Of a stretch of 64,000 nt of DNA, positions 37,232-46,563 are shown in pieces. The DNA comes from an uncultured Collinsella sp. GTDB taxonomy: Bacteria > Actinomycetota > Coriobacteriia > Coriobacteriales > Coriobacteriaceae. Position numbers and translations under genes: made by a program. Under the pieces are notes generated by a model. The model searched no databases. It saw only the letters and a program-made list of their open reading frames with translations, and was not told where the DNA came from. Location of the stretch: the NCBI GenBank assembly GCA_902494535.1, contig CABUTO010000002.1, forward strand, positions 1 through 64,000, written 5' to 3'. Positions within the stretch are counted from its first letter, which is position 1. Every line of letters starts with the position of its first letter.

Positions 37232-38419
37232 TTAGGAACGGGTTGCGGCGAGTACCTGCGCAGCCTTTTCACGCGCCCACGCATCGATGTCGCGAAGCTG
37301 CTCAAACGAATCGACCGCCTGCATATCGTGGGCATCCATGCAGGATTCCACAATGCGATCGATATCGGTAAAGCTGCAGCCATCGTGCAGGAAGGCATCG
37401 ACGGCGACCTCGTTGGCGGCATTGAGCACGCACGGCATGGTGCCACCCGTCTTGCCGGCACGCTCGGCCAGTGCCAGACAGCGGAAGGTATCCATGTCGG
37501 CAGCATCAAACGTGAGCTGCCCCAGCTCGCGGAAATCGATACGAGGCGCCGGGGTATCCCAACGCTCGGGATACGAGAACGCGAACTGGATGGGAATACG
37601 CATGTCGGAAGCACCGAGATGCGCCATCACGGAGCCGTCGGCAAACTCGACCATAGAGTGAATCTTGGACTGACGCTGCACGACCACGTTAATGAAATCG
37701 AGGTCGCAGTTAAACAGATGCATGGCCTCAATGCGCTCCAGGCCCTTATTCATGAGGGTGGCGGAGTCGATGGTGATCTTAGCACCCATGGCCCACGTGG
37801 GATGTGCGAGGGCATCGGCACGCGTCACGCGATCTAGCTCGTCGCGCGTGCGGCCAAAGAACGGACCGCCCGAGCAGGTGAGCCAAATACAATGAGCCTC
37901 GCGCGGGTTCTCCCCCAGATAGCACTGGTAGATGGCGGAGTGCTCAGAGTCGACTGGAATAAGCTGGCCCGGTTGCGCCAACGGCATAAGCAAGTCGCCA
38001 CCGACGACGAGGGACTCCTTGTTGGCAAGGGCAAGACGCTTATTCGAGGTCAAGGCCGCATGGCTCGCCTCGAGACCGGCGGCACCCACAATAGCGACAA
38101 GCACGCAGTCGACATCGTCGCGACGCGCGAGCTCGCAAACCGCCTGCGCGCCAACGCCGAGCTTCGTTCCCTCGGGCAACTCCTGCAGCACGGCGTCATC
38201 GCCATGAGCGACATCGGCCACGGCAACCGCCGGAACCGAGAACTCGCGGGCAGCGGCAACGAGCTCGGAGGTACTGGAGTTAACGGATAGCGCCGTCACC
38301 TGCAGGCGATCGGCATGCTGGCGGCACACATCGAGCGCCTGGGTGCCGATAGAGCCCGTACAACCCAGGATGGCAACACGGAGACGTCCATCGGGGCCAT
38401 ACGTCGTCTGGAAGGACAT
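37232..38419 (-). CDS. dxr: 1-deoxy-D-xylulose 5-phosphate reductoisomerase
   Basis: Second step of the MEP pathway, NADPH-dependent. The 395 residues show the NADPH fold GCTGSIGTQALDV (about 19-31), the catalytic loop ALANKESLV, metal ligands in PVDSEHSAI, and SGGPFFGR. The ATG overlaps the cdsA stop by one base (TAATG). The cdsA-dxr-rseP order is near universal. Confidence 0.98.
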   Translation of the reverse strand: MSFQTTYGPDGRLRVAILGCTGSIGTQALDVCRQHADRLQVTALSVNSSTSELVAAAREFSVPAVAVADVAHGDDAVLQELPEGTKLGVGAQAVCELARRDDVDCVLVAIVGAAGLEASHAALTSNKRLALANKESLVVGGDLLMPLAQPGQLIPVDSEHSAIYQCYLGENPREAHCIWLTCSGGPFFGRTRDELDRVTRADALAHPTWAMGAKITIDSATLMNKGLERIEAMHLFNCDLDFINVVVQRQSKIHSMVEFADGSVMAHLGASDMRIPIQFAFSYPERWDTPAPRIDFRELGQLTFDAADMDTFRCLALAERAGKTGGTMPCVLNAANEVAVDAFLHDGCSFTDIDRIVESCMDAHDMQAVDSFEQLRDIDAWAREKAAQVLAATRS

Positions 38420-39318
38420 TACAGCACGCCTCCGATCATCAAAAGCAGCTGCGCGGTAATGCAGCCAAAGATAAGCGAATCGCTACGATCGAGCATGCCG
38501 CCGTGGCCCGGGATAAGGTTACCGGAATCCTTAACGCCCACACCGCGCTTGATGCGCGACTCGATGAGGTCTCCGATAACGCCCAGGACGGACACGACCA
38601 CGCCGCACAGCAGCGCATAGGGCAGGCTGAGCTTGTAGAAGTGCGTCGCCCACAGGATGAGCCAAATCAAAACCGAGCCCAGGATGCCGCCGACAAACCC
38701 CTCCCAGCTCTTTTTGGGAGAGATCTTGGGAACCATCTTGTGCTTGCCGATACGGCTACCCACGATGTAGGCAAACGAATCGGAGACCCAAAGGGACGCG
38801 CAAACGCCCACCGAAAGCAGGGCGCCGGCAAAACCGGGCACGGCATCGCGCAGCAGCACGATAGCCGACAGCATAAAGCCAGTGTAGATGGGACCCATGA
38901 GCGTCACGGCCACATCAGAGATGCGGGTACGCGGCGACCAAACATACCAAATGCCCACAGCGAGCATCAGGGCAAAAAGCAGGGCATTCAGCAACATCGA
39001 ATCGCCCAACGCCGACAGCGGAAAGAGTACGGCGGCAGCGATACCCATGCGCTCGTTAGCCATCTTGCCATCGAGCCTCGTCATACGGAAAAACTCATAG
39101 CAGCACAGACCGCTCATGACAGAAACAAAGATGGCCGTGGGCACAATACCCAAAACCAGGCACAGGATAAAGACAACGGCATAGACGATACCGGCGGCGG
39201 CACGGGTGATAAAGCCGGCAAGCCACGAACCGGTGCCATTCTTCGCTGCGGGCGCTCCCGCAGCGACAGCCTTGCGCTCAGATGTCTTGGAAGCAATTGC
39301 CTTGGGACGATCGGACAC
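38419..39318 (-). CDS. cdsA: Phosphatidate cytidylyltransferase
   Basis: Makes CDP-diacylglycerol for phospholipid synthesis at the membrane. The 299 residues have about seven to eight hydrophobic segments and the CDS signature near the C-terminus (SPKKSWEGFVGG and GHGGMLDRSDSL, with GDLIESRIKR). The first 30 residues are a hydrophilic Lys/Ala-rich extension before the first helix. It lies two bases after uppS. Confidence 0.96.
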   Translation of the reverse strand: MSDRPKAIASKTSERKAVAAGAPAAKNGTGSWLAGFITRAAAGIVYAVVFILCLVLGIVPTAIFVSVMSGLCCYEFFRMTRLDGKMANERMGIAAAVLFPLSALGDSMLLNALLFALMLAVGIWYVWSPRTRISDVAVTLMGPIYTGFMLSAIVLLRDAVPGFAGALLSVGVCASLWVSDSFAYIVGSRIGKHKMVPKISPKKSWEGFVGGILGSVLIWLILWATHFYKLSLPYALLCGVVVSVLGVIGDLIESRIKRGVGVKDSGNLIPGHGGMLDRSDSLIFGCITAQLLLMIGGVL

Positions 39319-39320
39319 GA

Positions 39321-40115
39321 TTAAGCCTCCTCGGTCTTGCTCAGACCACCAAACCTACGGTCACGGCCCTGATAGGCCAAAATGGCGTCGACAAGGCCCC
39401 AACGATCAAAGTCGGGCCAATAGGTATCGGTGACGTAGAATTCGGAATAAGCCACCTGCCACAGCAGATAGTTCGAAAGGCGCAGCTCACCAGAAGTGCG
39501 AATCACAAGCTCAGGATCGGGAAGGCCAGCGGTATAGAGGTGGGAAGCCACCATGTCGTCATCAATTGCGCCAGGATCGATCTTACCGGCGGCAGCGTCG
39601 AGTGCGATCTGACGGACAGCGCGGGTAATCTCGGCACGCGCGCCGTAGTTGACGGCAAGCGCCAGCGTCATGCCGGTGTGATTGGCGCACTCGGCAAGAC
39701 CTCGCTCAAAGACATCGCGGGTCTTCTTAGGCAGTGCGGAAATATCGCCCAAAAAGACAACGCGAACGTTTTCGCGCTTAAGCAGCGGCAACTCATCGAT
39801 AAACGTCTTGGCAAACAAATGCATCAAAACGTTGACCTCGTGCTGCGGACGATTCCAGTTTTCGGTGGAAAACGCATAGGCCGAAAGGACGTCGACACCC
39901 AAGCGCACGCATGCGGTAATGATCTCGCGCAGGGAGACGATACCCGCCTTGTGGCCCTCGGTGCGTGCAAGACCGCGCGACGTGGCCCAACGACCGTTAC
40001 CGTCCATGATGCACGAGATATGGTGCGGAATGTTATTAAGGTCAAGGTCGGAAAAACCGACGCCCGCAGGGGCGTCGGCAAAGTACTCGACCAGTTTATG
40101 CTCGTCGTATTGCAC
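39321..40115 (-). CDS. uppS: Isoprenyl transferase (undecaprenyl diphosphate synthase)
   Basis: Cis-prenyltransferase that makes the lipid carrier for cell-wall synthesis. The 264 residues include the catalytic HISCIMDGNGRWA (about 32-44), SAYAFSTENWNRP (about 87-99) and the C-terminal RTSGELRLSNYLLWQ. The start is GTG, seven bases after GGAG that overlaps the frr stop. Product chain length cannot be read from the sequence. Confidence 0.96.
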   Translation of the reverse strand: MQYDEHKLVEYFADAPAGVGFSDLDLNNIPHHISCIMDGNGRWATSRGLARTEGHKAGIVSLREIITACVRLGVDVLSAYAFSTENWNRPQHEVNVLMHLFAKTFIDELPLLKRENVRVVFLGDISALPKKTRDVFERGLAECANHTGMTLALAVNYGARAEITRAVRQIALDAAAGKIDPGAIDDDMVASHLYTAGLPDPELVIRTSGELRLSNYLLWQVAYSEFYVTDTYWPDFDRWGLVDAILAYQGRDRRFGGLSKTEEA

Positions 40116-40116
40116 C

Positions 40117-40653
40117 TTAGATCTCCATGACCTCGGCTTCTTTTTCCTTCAGAAGCTCCTCGACCTTGGCGACATACTCATCAGTGTGCTTCTGGACCTT
40201 GGCCTGCTCGCGACGGACATCGTCCTCGGTGAGCTCCTCATCGCGCTCGAGCTTGTTGTTGAAGTCGCGACGGATGTTACGGATAGACACCTTGGCCTGC
40301 TCGGCGTACTCGCGGCACTCCTTGACGAGCTCGCGACGGCGCTCCTCAGTGGGAGCCGGGAACGGAAGACGAACGACGGTGCCATCGGAGTTGGGGGTAA
40401 TACCCAGATCGGAAGCGCCGATGGCCTTGACGATAGCATTGATGAGTGCCTTGTCCCACGGCTCGATGAGCAGCATGTGGGCCTCGGGGGTCTTGACGGC
40501 GGCAACCTGCGTGACCGGCGTGGGAACACCGTAATAATCGACGGTGATGTCGGACAGAATGTTGGCATTGGCGCGGCCGGTACGGACCTTGGAGAAGTTA
40601 TGCTTGAGGGACTCGAGCGACTTGTCCATATGGGCGGTGATGTTCTCTGCCAT
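40117..40653 (-). CDS. frr: Ribosome recycling factor
   Basis: Splits post-termination ribosomes together with EF-G. The 178 residues are close to the usual 185. The three-helix bundle shows KVRTGRANANIL, YYGVPTPVTQVAAV and PFPAPTEERRRELVK. AGGAGG precedes the ATG. It sits between pyrH and uppS in the standard rpsB-tsf-pyrH-frr-uppS order. Confidence 0.98.
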   Translation of the reverse strand: MAENITAHMDKSLESLKHNFSKVRTGRANANILSDITVDYYGVPTPVTQVAAVKTPEAHMLLIEPWDKALINAIVKAIGASDLGITPNSDGTVVRLPFPAPTEERRRELVKECREYAEQAKVSIRNIRRDFNNKLERDEELTEDDVRREQAKVQKHTDEYVAKVEELLKEKEAEVMEI

Positions 40654-40655
40654 GC

Positions 40656-41378
40656 TTAATCCTCCTGATAGACGAGCGTGCCGACGGGCTCACCCGAAAG
40701 CGCGCGCTTGACGGTGTCCTCGCCATCGATGTTGAGGACCAAAATCGGCATACGGTTATCCTGGCACAGTGCCGTAGCCGTGGAATCCATAACCTGCAGA
40801 CCGCGGACAAGAACCTCGTGGTAGGTAATCTTGTCAAAACGGACAGCATCGGCGCACTTGACGGGATCTTTGTCGTAGATGCCGTCAACCTTGGTGGCTT
40901 TAATCAGAATCTCGGCGCCGATCTCGCACGCACGAAGAGCCGCGGCGGTGTCGGTCGTAAAGTACGGATTGCCCGAACCGGCAGCAAAAATAACGACGTT
41001 GCCCTTGGAAAGGTGGTTGATGGCGCGACGACGAATATAGGGCTCGCAGATCTCGTTCATCTGGATAGCGCTCATCACGCGGCAGGGAACATCGTTGTGC
41101 TCGAAGGCATCCTGCAGGGCGAGCGCGTTCATAACGGTCGCGAGCATGCCCATATAATCGGCCTGAGCACGCTCCATGCCACCGGCAGCGCCGGCCATGC
41201 CGCGGAAAATATTGCCGCCGCCGACAACGACGCCGACCTCATGGCCAACGGCTAGCAGCTCCTTGACCTGCTTGGCAAGATGGTCGGTAACCTTGGGGTC
41301 GATGCCATATTGGCCGTCGCCCATCAGTGCTTCGCCGGAAAGCTTAAGAAGCACGCGTTTATATCGGATGTCGGACAA
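40656..41378 (-). CDS. pyrH: UMP kinase
   Basis: Hexameric amino-acid-kinase-fold enzyme that phosphorylates UMP, typically feedback-controlled by UTP and GTP. The 240 residues show [14 protein letters not shown] (about 7-20), [12 protein letters not shown] and [15 protein letters not shown]. The start is TTG, six bases after AAAGGAGG. Not part of the pyr operon; co-located with translation genes as usual. Confidence 0.97.
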   Translation of the reverse strand: MSDIRYKRVLLKLSGEALMGDGQYGIDPKVTDHLAKQVKELLAVGHEVGVVVGGGNIFRGMAGAAGGMERAQADYMGMLATVMNALALQDAFEHNDVPCRVMSAIQMNEICEPYIRRRAINHLSKGNVVIFAAGSGNPYFTTDTAAALRACEIGAEILIKATKVDGIYDKDPVKCADAVRFDKITYHEVLVRGLQVMDSTATALCQDNRMPILVLNIDGEDTVKRALSGEPVGTLVYQED

Positions 41379-41437
41379 AGCGATCCTCCTTTAATTAGAC
41401 TCTCAATATGATATCAAAGGCTCTGATAAGAGCCATG

Positions 41438-41473
41438 AAAAAGCAGGCTGTGAGTAAAACCCACAGCCTGCTC
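41438..41473 (-). terminator. Intrinsic terminator of rpsB-tsf
   Basis: GAGCAGGCTGTG pairs with CACAGCCTGC and is followed by TTTTT on the minus strand, 22 bp after the tsf stop and upstream of pyrH. Confidence 0.9.
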
Positions 41474-41495
41474 ATTACCAGCTACAAGAGCTTAT

Positions 41496-42365
41496 TTACT
41501 CGCCACGGACCAGACGGTCAAAGGCAACGACGGTAATGGTGTCGCCGAGCTCCTTGGAGACCTGCTCAGCGTACTTCTTGATGGTGAGGGAGCTGTCCTT
41601 GATGAACTCCTGCTCGGTGAGCACGGACTGCTTGTAGAACTTCTCCAGACGGCCGACAGCCATCTTCTCCTGGATAGCCTCGGGCTTGCCGGACTCGGCA
41701 GCCTGGGCCATGTAGATCTGCTTCTCGTGCTCGACGGTCTCGGCCGGAACCTGATCGCGGGTAGCGCAGATCGGGGCGACGGCAGCAACCTGAAGGGCAA
41801 CGTCGTGAGCGAAGGTCTTGAAGGACTCAGCCTGAGCGGTCTCGGCCTTCTCGAAGGCGAACTCGACGAGGACGCCGATCTTACCACCCATGTGGATGTA
41901 AGAAGCGAGCGCGCCGTTCTCGGCCTTGCGGGCAGCGAAGCGGGAGATCTTCATGTTCTCGCCCATGATGTGAATCATCTCGGTGAGCTCGGAGGAAACG
42001 GTCTCCTCGCCCATCGGCTTCTCGAGCAGAGCGTCGACGTCAGCAGGCTCAGTGGTAGCGACAACCTCAGCGACCTTGGAAGAAAAGCCGGTGAACTTGG
42101 CGTTGGAGCCAACGAAGTCGGTCTCGCAGGAGAGCTCGAGCAGAGCGCCGGTCTTGCCATCCTCGGAGACGAACGCGGCGACAGCGCCCTCGTTGGTCTC
42201 ACGGCCAGCCTTCTTGGCAGCCTTGGCAAGGCCGTTCTTACGCAGAACGTCGACAGCGGCGTCCATGTCGCCGTCAGCCTCGACGAGAGCCTTCTTGCAC
42301 TCCATCATCGGGGAGTCGGTCATCTCGCGGAGCTGCTTGACCATAGCGGCGGTAATCTGGGCCAT
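41496..42365 (-). CDS. tsf: Elongation factor Ts
   Basis: Guanine nucleotide exchange factor for EF-Tu. The ATG at 42365 after GAAAGGAA gives 289 residues. The N-terminal UBA-like domain has VKQLREMTDSPMMECKKAL (about 9-27) and is followed by KAAKKAGRETNEG. The core domain contains ETDFVGSN, the contact region with EF-Tu. It lies 45 bp downstream of rpsB. Confidence 0.97.
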   Translation of the reverse strand: MAQITAAMVKQLREMTDSPMMECKKALVEADGDMDAAVDVLRKNGLAKAAKKAGRETNEGAVAAFVSEDGKTGALLELSCETDFVGSNAKFTGFSSKVAEVVATTEPADVDALLEKPMGEETVSSELTEMIHIMGENMKISRFAARKAENGALASYIHMGGKIGVLVEFAFEKAETAQAESFKTFAHDVALQVAAVAPICATRDQVPAETVEHEKQIYMAQAAESGKPEAIQEKMAVGRLEKFYKQSVLTEQEFIKDSSLTIKKYAEQVSKELGDTITVVAFDRLVRGE

Positions 42366-42410
42366 TGTGGTTCCTTTCAAAGAGATGAAAAAGAATTAAC
42401 TAAGACTGAT

Positions 42411-43139
42411 TTACTCGGCCTTGGGCTCAGCGGCCATCTCGGCCTCGGAGACCTGCTCCTTGCCGGAGCCAGCGAGGCAGGCGTCAGCCATGAGCTCGCA
42501 CATAAGGGTGACAGCGGAGATAGCGTCATCGTTGCAGGGGATGCCGTACTCGACCTCGTCGGGATCGGAGTTGGTGTCGATCAGGGCGACGACGGGGATG
42601 TTCAGGCGCTGAGCCTCCTTGATGGCGTTCTCCTCGCGCTTGGTGTCGATGACGAAGAGAGCCTGGGGCAGACCCTTCATGTCGCGGGCGCCACCGAGGT
42701 TGGTCTGGAGCTTGGTGAGCTCCTTGCCGAGAACAGCCTGCTCCTTCTTGGGCAGAACAGCCATGCGGCCGTCCTCGACCATGGCCTCGAGCTCCTCCAT
42801 GCGGTTGATGCGGGAGCGGATGGTGACGAAGTTGGTCAGCATACCGCCGAGCCAACGCTGGTTGATGTAAGGCATGTTGGCGCGCTCAGCAGCGTTCTTG
42901 ACGGCCTCCTGAGCCTGCTTCTTGGTGCCGACGAACAGCACGTTGCCGCCCTTAGCGACGTTCTTGACGAAGGTATAGGCCTGGTCGGCGTCGAGGATGG
43001 TCTGCTTGAGGTCGAGGATGTAGATGCCGTTGCGCTCACCAAAGATGAACGGCTTCATCTTGGGGTTCCAGCGACGGGTCTGGTGACCGAAGTGGCAGCC
43101 GGCCTCGAGCAGGGTGCGGATATTAATCTTGGTAGCCAT
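42411..43139 (-). CDS. rpsB: 30S ribosomal protein S2
   Basis: Late-assembling small-subunit protein at the 30S neck. The 242 residues show [18 protein letters not shown] (about 10-27), [23 protein letters not shown] and the C-terminal [13 protein letters not shown]. The C-terminal 20 residues are acidic and Ala/Glu-rich. AGGAGG precedes the ATG. A good promoter and a roughly 135-nt leader are upstream. Confidence 0.98.
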   Translation of the reverse strand: MATKINIRTLLEAGCHFGHQTRRWNPKMKPFIFGERNGIYILDLKQTILDADQAYTFVKNVAKGGNVLFVGTKKQAQEAVKNAAERANMPYINQRWLGGMLTNFVTIRSRINRMEELEAMVEDGRMAVLPKKEQAVLGKELTKLQTNLGGARDMKGLPQALFVIDTKREENAIKEAQRLNIPVVALIDTNSDPDEVEYGIPCNDDAISAVTLMCELMADACLAGSGKEQVSEAEMAAEPKAE

Positions 43140-43253
43140 GTTAAACCTCCTGTGGTTTGCCTCCGCGCGGGGTCATCCTCCAAAACCAACCCGGACATGT
43201 GCTACCAAAGCCCGGGCACCACGGTATGAAGTAGCCGCGCGTGCGTGATAAAA

Positions 43254-43273
43254 ACATGTTGCCGTGAAGCAAC
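43254..43273 (-). promoter_or_regulatory. rpsB leader hairpin with short T-run
   Basis: GTTGC pairs with GCAAC (43273-43269 with 43262-43258) on the minus strand and is followed by ATGTTTTT. It lies about 10 nt into the predicted rpsB transcript and so could be an early attenuator, or the xerC terminator. Confidence 0.35.
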
Positions 43274-43280
43274 CCGATGA

Positions 43281-43309
43281 ATGATAGCAGGAATGCTTCT
43301 TCCTGCCAA
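43281..43309 (-). promoter_or_regulatory. Promoter of rpsB-tsf
   Basis: TTGGCA (43309-43304) and TATCAT (43286-43281) are 17 bp apart on the minus strand, just after the xerC end. This is one of the best sigma-70-type matches in the window. Confidence 0.7.
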
Positions 43310-43358
43310 CCCGCAATCAAAACCACACACCTCGGTGCGGCGCGGGACGTCCCAGCCA

Positions 43359-44279
43359 CTATTCGCCGCGGGGATGGGCTTGAGCCACGGCACGTTTGAG
43401 CCGATCGGGTGTGAGATGTGTGTAAATCTGCGTCGTGGACAGGCTCGCATGGCCCAGCAGCTCTTGAACCGAGCGCAGGTCCGCACCGCCCTCGAGCAAG
43501 TCGGTCGCAAAGGTATGGCGCATCGCATGCGGGGCGATGTCGGCCGGAATGCCGGCGAGCGTCGCCAGCGTATGGAACCGCCGCCTGAGCATGGCGGCAC
43601 TCATGCGATTGCCGCGCACCGATATAAGCAGCGGATGCGGCCCGGTGGCGGGGTCACGGCGCTTTGCCTGAGCGAGCAACACCGGCCTCCCCTCCTCAAT
43701 ATAGAAACGAGTCACCTCGAGCGCACGACGATACAGGGGGACGATACGTTCTTTGCTCCCCTTGCCCCACAGGCGCAGCGTGCGCTCGGACCATGAGATG
43801 GATTCCACATCGAGCGCCGCAAGCTCTGAGATGCGGGCACCCGAGGCATAGAGCAACTCAAGCATCGCCGCATCGCGCAGTCCCGCGGGTGTTGAGGTAT
43901 CGGGGGCTTTGAGGAGTGCCTCCACCTGTTGAGTCGTAAGGACGCCCGGCAGGTCGCGCGGCAGCTTGGGCGATGCGATCGCCGAGACCGCATCGCCCTC
44001 GACAATCCCCTCGACAGCCATCCACCGATAGAGTGAGCGAATGGCAGACAGGTGTGCCGCAAGGGTCCGAGCCGCCACCTGGCCACGCGACAGCTCGGCC
44101 AAATAGGAACGAACGGTCCGTACGTCGGCGGCGCGAGCGTCGATGCCCTCGCGTTCGCACCAGGCAGCAAAGCGCTCCAGCCTCGAGCCATAGGCCGTCA
44201 CCGTGTTGGGAGAAAGTCCCTCGACGCGTGCGATATAGGCGATAAACGAGTCGACGGTGTCGTACAGGTCAAAGGCTAT
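43359..44279 (-). CDS. xerC: Tyrosine recombinase XerC, start codon apparently ATA
   Basis: Site-specific recombinase that resolves chromosome dimers at dif. The catalytic set is complete: Arg in SGARISEL, Lys in GKGSKERI, HAMRHTFATDLL and LGHASLSTTQIYTH. From the first usual start (GTG 44201) the protein would be 280 residues and lack the first SAM-like helix. The frame stays open upstream and encodes convincing N-terminal sequence (FDLYDTVDSFIAYI then ARVEGLSPNTVTAYG). The only start-like codon there is ATA at 44279, nine bases after GGAGG, giving 306 residues. It overlaps trmFO by four bases. Confidence 0.88.
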   Translation of the reverse strand: MAFDLYDTVDSFIAYIARVEGLSPNTVTAYGSRLERFAAWCEREGIDARAADVRTVRSYLAELSRGQVAARTLAAHLSAIRSLYRWMAVEGIVEGDAVSAIASPKLPRDLPGVLTTQQVEALLKAPDTSTPAGLRDAAMLELLYASGARISELAALDVESISWSERTLRLWGKGSKERIVPLYRRALEVTRFYIEEGRPVLLAQAKRRDPATGPHPLLISVRGNRMSAAMLRRRFHTLATLAGIPADIAPHAMRHTFATDLLEGGADLRSVQELLGHASLSTTQIYTHLTPDRLKRAVAQAHPRGE

Positions 44280-45613
44280 GACCGGTCGCCTCCAAACAGA
44301 TCGGGGCGAGTAGCCAGATAGGCGTCAAGGGCCTCGAGCGCACGGTCCGCATAGGCCTGGTAGCGGTCGCGCTTGCTGCGGCGCTTACCATCCTCGAGTG
44401 GCGGCACCAGGCCAAAGTTGACATGCATGGGCTGGTAGCCCACGGTGGCAGGATCGGTCGCATAGCCCACGAGCGCGCCCAGGGCGCCCACGCGGGGCAA
44501 CTCGACGCCCGCGGCGCCGATAGCCTCGGCATAGGTGTTGAGCGCCGCGAGCAGACCGGTAGCCACGGCTTCCATGTACCCCTCGGTGCCGGTGATCTGA
44601 CCGGCCAGGCGCACGCCGGTACCAGGCACGGCAAAGGTGCCATCGAGCACGTGCGGGGCGTCGACAAAGGTATTGCGGTGCATGACGCCGTAGCGGAAGA
44701 ACTCAGCGTTCTCCAGGCCCGGCACCATATGGAAGACGCGCTTCTGCTCGCCAAAGGTCAGGTTGGTCTGGAAGCCCACCAGGTTATAGGCGGTCTTCTC
44801 CTTGTTCTCGGCACGCAGCTGAATCGCCGCCCAAGGGCGACGTCCGGTACGCGGGTCGGTGAGGCCGACGGGCTTCATGGCGCCAAAGCGAATGGCGTCC
44901 TTGCCGGTGCGCGCAACCTCCTCGGCAGGCTGGCAGGCCTGGAACAGATCGCCGCCCTCAAAATCCTTGAGCACCACGCGGTCGGCCGTGGTAAGCGCCT
45001 CGATAAAGGCCTCGTACTCCTCCTTGTTGAGCGGAGCGTTGAGATAGTCGCCGCTCCCCTGCTCCTCGTAGCGCGACTGCGAAAACAGCACGTCCATATC
45101 GAGCGTGGAGGCATCGACGATCGGCGCCGCGGCATCGAAGAACGCAAGGGCGTCGCCACCGACGAGCTTCATGACCTCTTCGCTCAGCGCCGGTGAACAC
45201 AGCGGGCCCGCGGCAATGACCACGTGGCCCTCGGGGATCTGGGTGACCTCGCCGTGAACGACCTCGATATTGGGGCGGGCGGCAACCTCGGCCTCGACAA
45301 GCTCGGAAAACTTGACGCGGTCGACCGCCAAGGCACCACCGGCGGGAACAGCGGCGCGATGGGCGCAATCGAGCAGGACTGAACCCATGCGCTCAAGCTC
45401 GGCCTTCAGCAAACCAGCCGCAGAATCCGGACGGGTCGACTTAAACGAATTGGAGCAGACGAGCTCTGCCAGGTGATCGGTATGGTGGGCCGGGGAGCTC
45501 ACCTGGGGGCGCATCTCGCACAGCTTTACGGCAAACCCGCGGTCTGCCAGCTGGATCGCGCACTCCGAACCCGCCAGACCGCCACCGATAACCGTCACCT
45601 GATCGAACTGCAT
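44276..45613 (-). CDS. trmFO: Methylenetetrahydrofolate--tRNA-(uracil-5-)-methyltransferase TrmFO
   Basis: Folate- and FAD-dependent enzyme that forms ribothymidine at tRNA position 54. The ATG at 45613, seven bases after AAGGTG, gives 445 residues. The N-terminal FAD fold is VTVIGGGLAGSECAIQLA. Catalytic-cysteine regions include VCSNSFKSTRPD and the C-terminal TGTEGYMEAVATG. It is followed by xerC and preceded by dprA, the Firmicutes order but without topA. Confidence 0.96.
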   Translation of the reverse strand: MQFDQVTVIGGGLAGSECAIQLADRGFAVKLCEMRPQVSSPAHHTDHLAELVCSNSFKSTRPDSAAGLLKAELERMGSVLLDCAHRAAVPAGGALAVDRVKFSELVEAEVAARPNIEVVHGEVTQIPEGHVVIAAGPLCSPALSEEVMKLVGGDALAFFDAAAPIVDASTLDMDVLFSQSRYEEQGSGDYLNAPLNKEEYEAFIEALTTADRVVLKDFEGGDLFQACQPAEEVARTGKDAIRFGAMKPVGLTDPRTGRRPWAAIQLRAENKEKTAYNLVGFQTNLTFGEQKRVFHMVPGLENAEFFRYGVMHRNTFVDAPHVLDGTFAVPGTGVRLAGQITGTEGYMEAVATGLLAALNTYAEAIGAAGVELPRVGALGALVGYATDPATVGYQPMHVNFGLVPPLEDGKRRSKRDRYQAYADRALEALDAYLATRPDLFGGDRS

Positions 45614-45627
45614 CTGCAAACACCTTT

Positions 45628-46563
45628 CTAATTGACACGTTTTCCATTGTGACCGAAGGGCGTCTGGGCGTGAAGGGCAAACTTGGAGGGCGCATACCTT
45701 CCATCCATCATGCGCTCGATAAGGCCCTCGAGTTCAAGCGAACCCAAGAGTTTGAGTACGCCGACAGCATCGAGTGAGACGAGCGCCGCGATGTCGTCGA
45801 CCTTGAGCGGAGAGGCGATGAGCGCATGCATCACGGTCTGCTGTGTTGGATTCAGGTCGGCAATGCCGGGAGCATCGGGGCGCGAGTAGCGCAGGGTGCC
45901 GTATATGCGAGAGATAGCCATCTCGATGGACTCCTCGTCGACAATGCAGCAGGCACCGTTCGCAATGAGGTAATTCGTGCCACGCGACTCGGGCGATAGG
46001 ATCGACCCCGGCACGGCAAGAAGTTCGCGCCCCAAATCCATAGCAGCCTCGGCTGTAGAAAACGTCCCGGAAGGCATACCCGCCTCGGATACAAAGAGGG
46101 CTTGCGACAGGGCCGCGATCACGCGATTGCGACGCGGAAAGGCAAACTTGCGCGGACCCATGCCCCACGGAGAGATCGACACGACCGCGCCACCCGTATC
46201 GAGCGTGCGAGTAATAAGCCCCGCGCTCGAACGCGGGTAGACCACGTCGGCGCCCGTCCCCAGCACCACGACGTGTTTGCCGCCGGCGTTGACCGCAGCC
46301 CAACCCGAGGCCTGGTCACAACCGACCGCACCGCCCGAAACTACCGTCACTCCCGCCTCAACCGCCACCTTCGCCGCAAGCTCTGCCACGGCAAGACCAT
46401 ACGGCGAGGCCTTTCGCGCACCGATGATGGAGAGCGCGGGCGTCGAAAGCGCCTCGGGGTTGCCGCGCACATAGAGCGTCTGAGGTACATCAGAAAGCTC
46501 CAAAACGGTCTCGGGATACAACGCGTCACCTGGATGCAGCTCGAAGGTCCCCTCAGCCATCAT
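45628..46563 (-). CDS. dprA: DNA-processing protein DprA
   Basis: Loads RecA on incoming single strands during natural transformation. The start (ATG ATG at 46563) follows AAGGAGG and overlaps the comM stop, giving 311 residues. The Rossmann-like core has LSIIGARKASPYG, VVSGGAVGCDQ and FPRRNRVIAALS, with a C-terminal winged helix (about 245-300, VMHALIASPLKVDDIAALV). The upstream in-frame extension belongs to comM and was rejected. Confidence 0.95.
   Translation of the reverse strand: MMAEGTFELHPGDALYPETVLELSDVPQTLYVRGNPEALSTPALSIIGARKASPYGLAVAELAAKVAVEAGVTVVSGGAVGCDQASGWAAVNAGGKHVVVLGTGADVVYPRSSAGLITRTLDTGGAVVSISPWGMGPRKFAFPRRNRVIAALSQALFVSEAGMPSGTFSTAEAAMDLGRELLAVPGSILSPESRGTNYLIANGACCIVDEESIEMAISRIYGTLRYSRPDAPGIADLNPTQQTVMHALIASPLKVDDIAALVSLDAVGVLKLLGSLELEGLIERMMDGRYAPSKFALHAQTPFGHNGKRVN

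Noticed and set aside
43141..43600. Short minus-strand frames between xerC and rpsB
   Set aside because: They lie in the rpsB promoter/leader or in a wrong frame of xerC and show no family.
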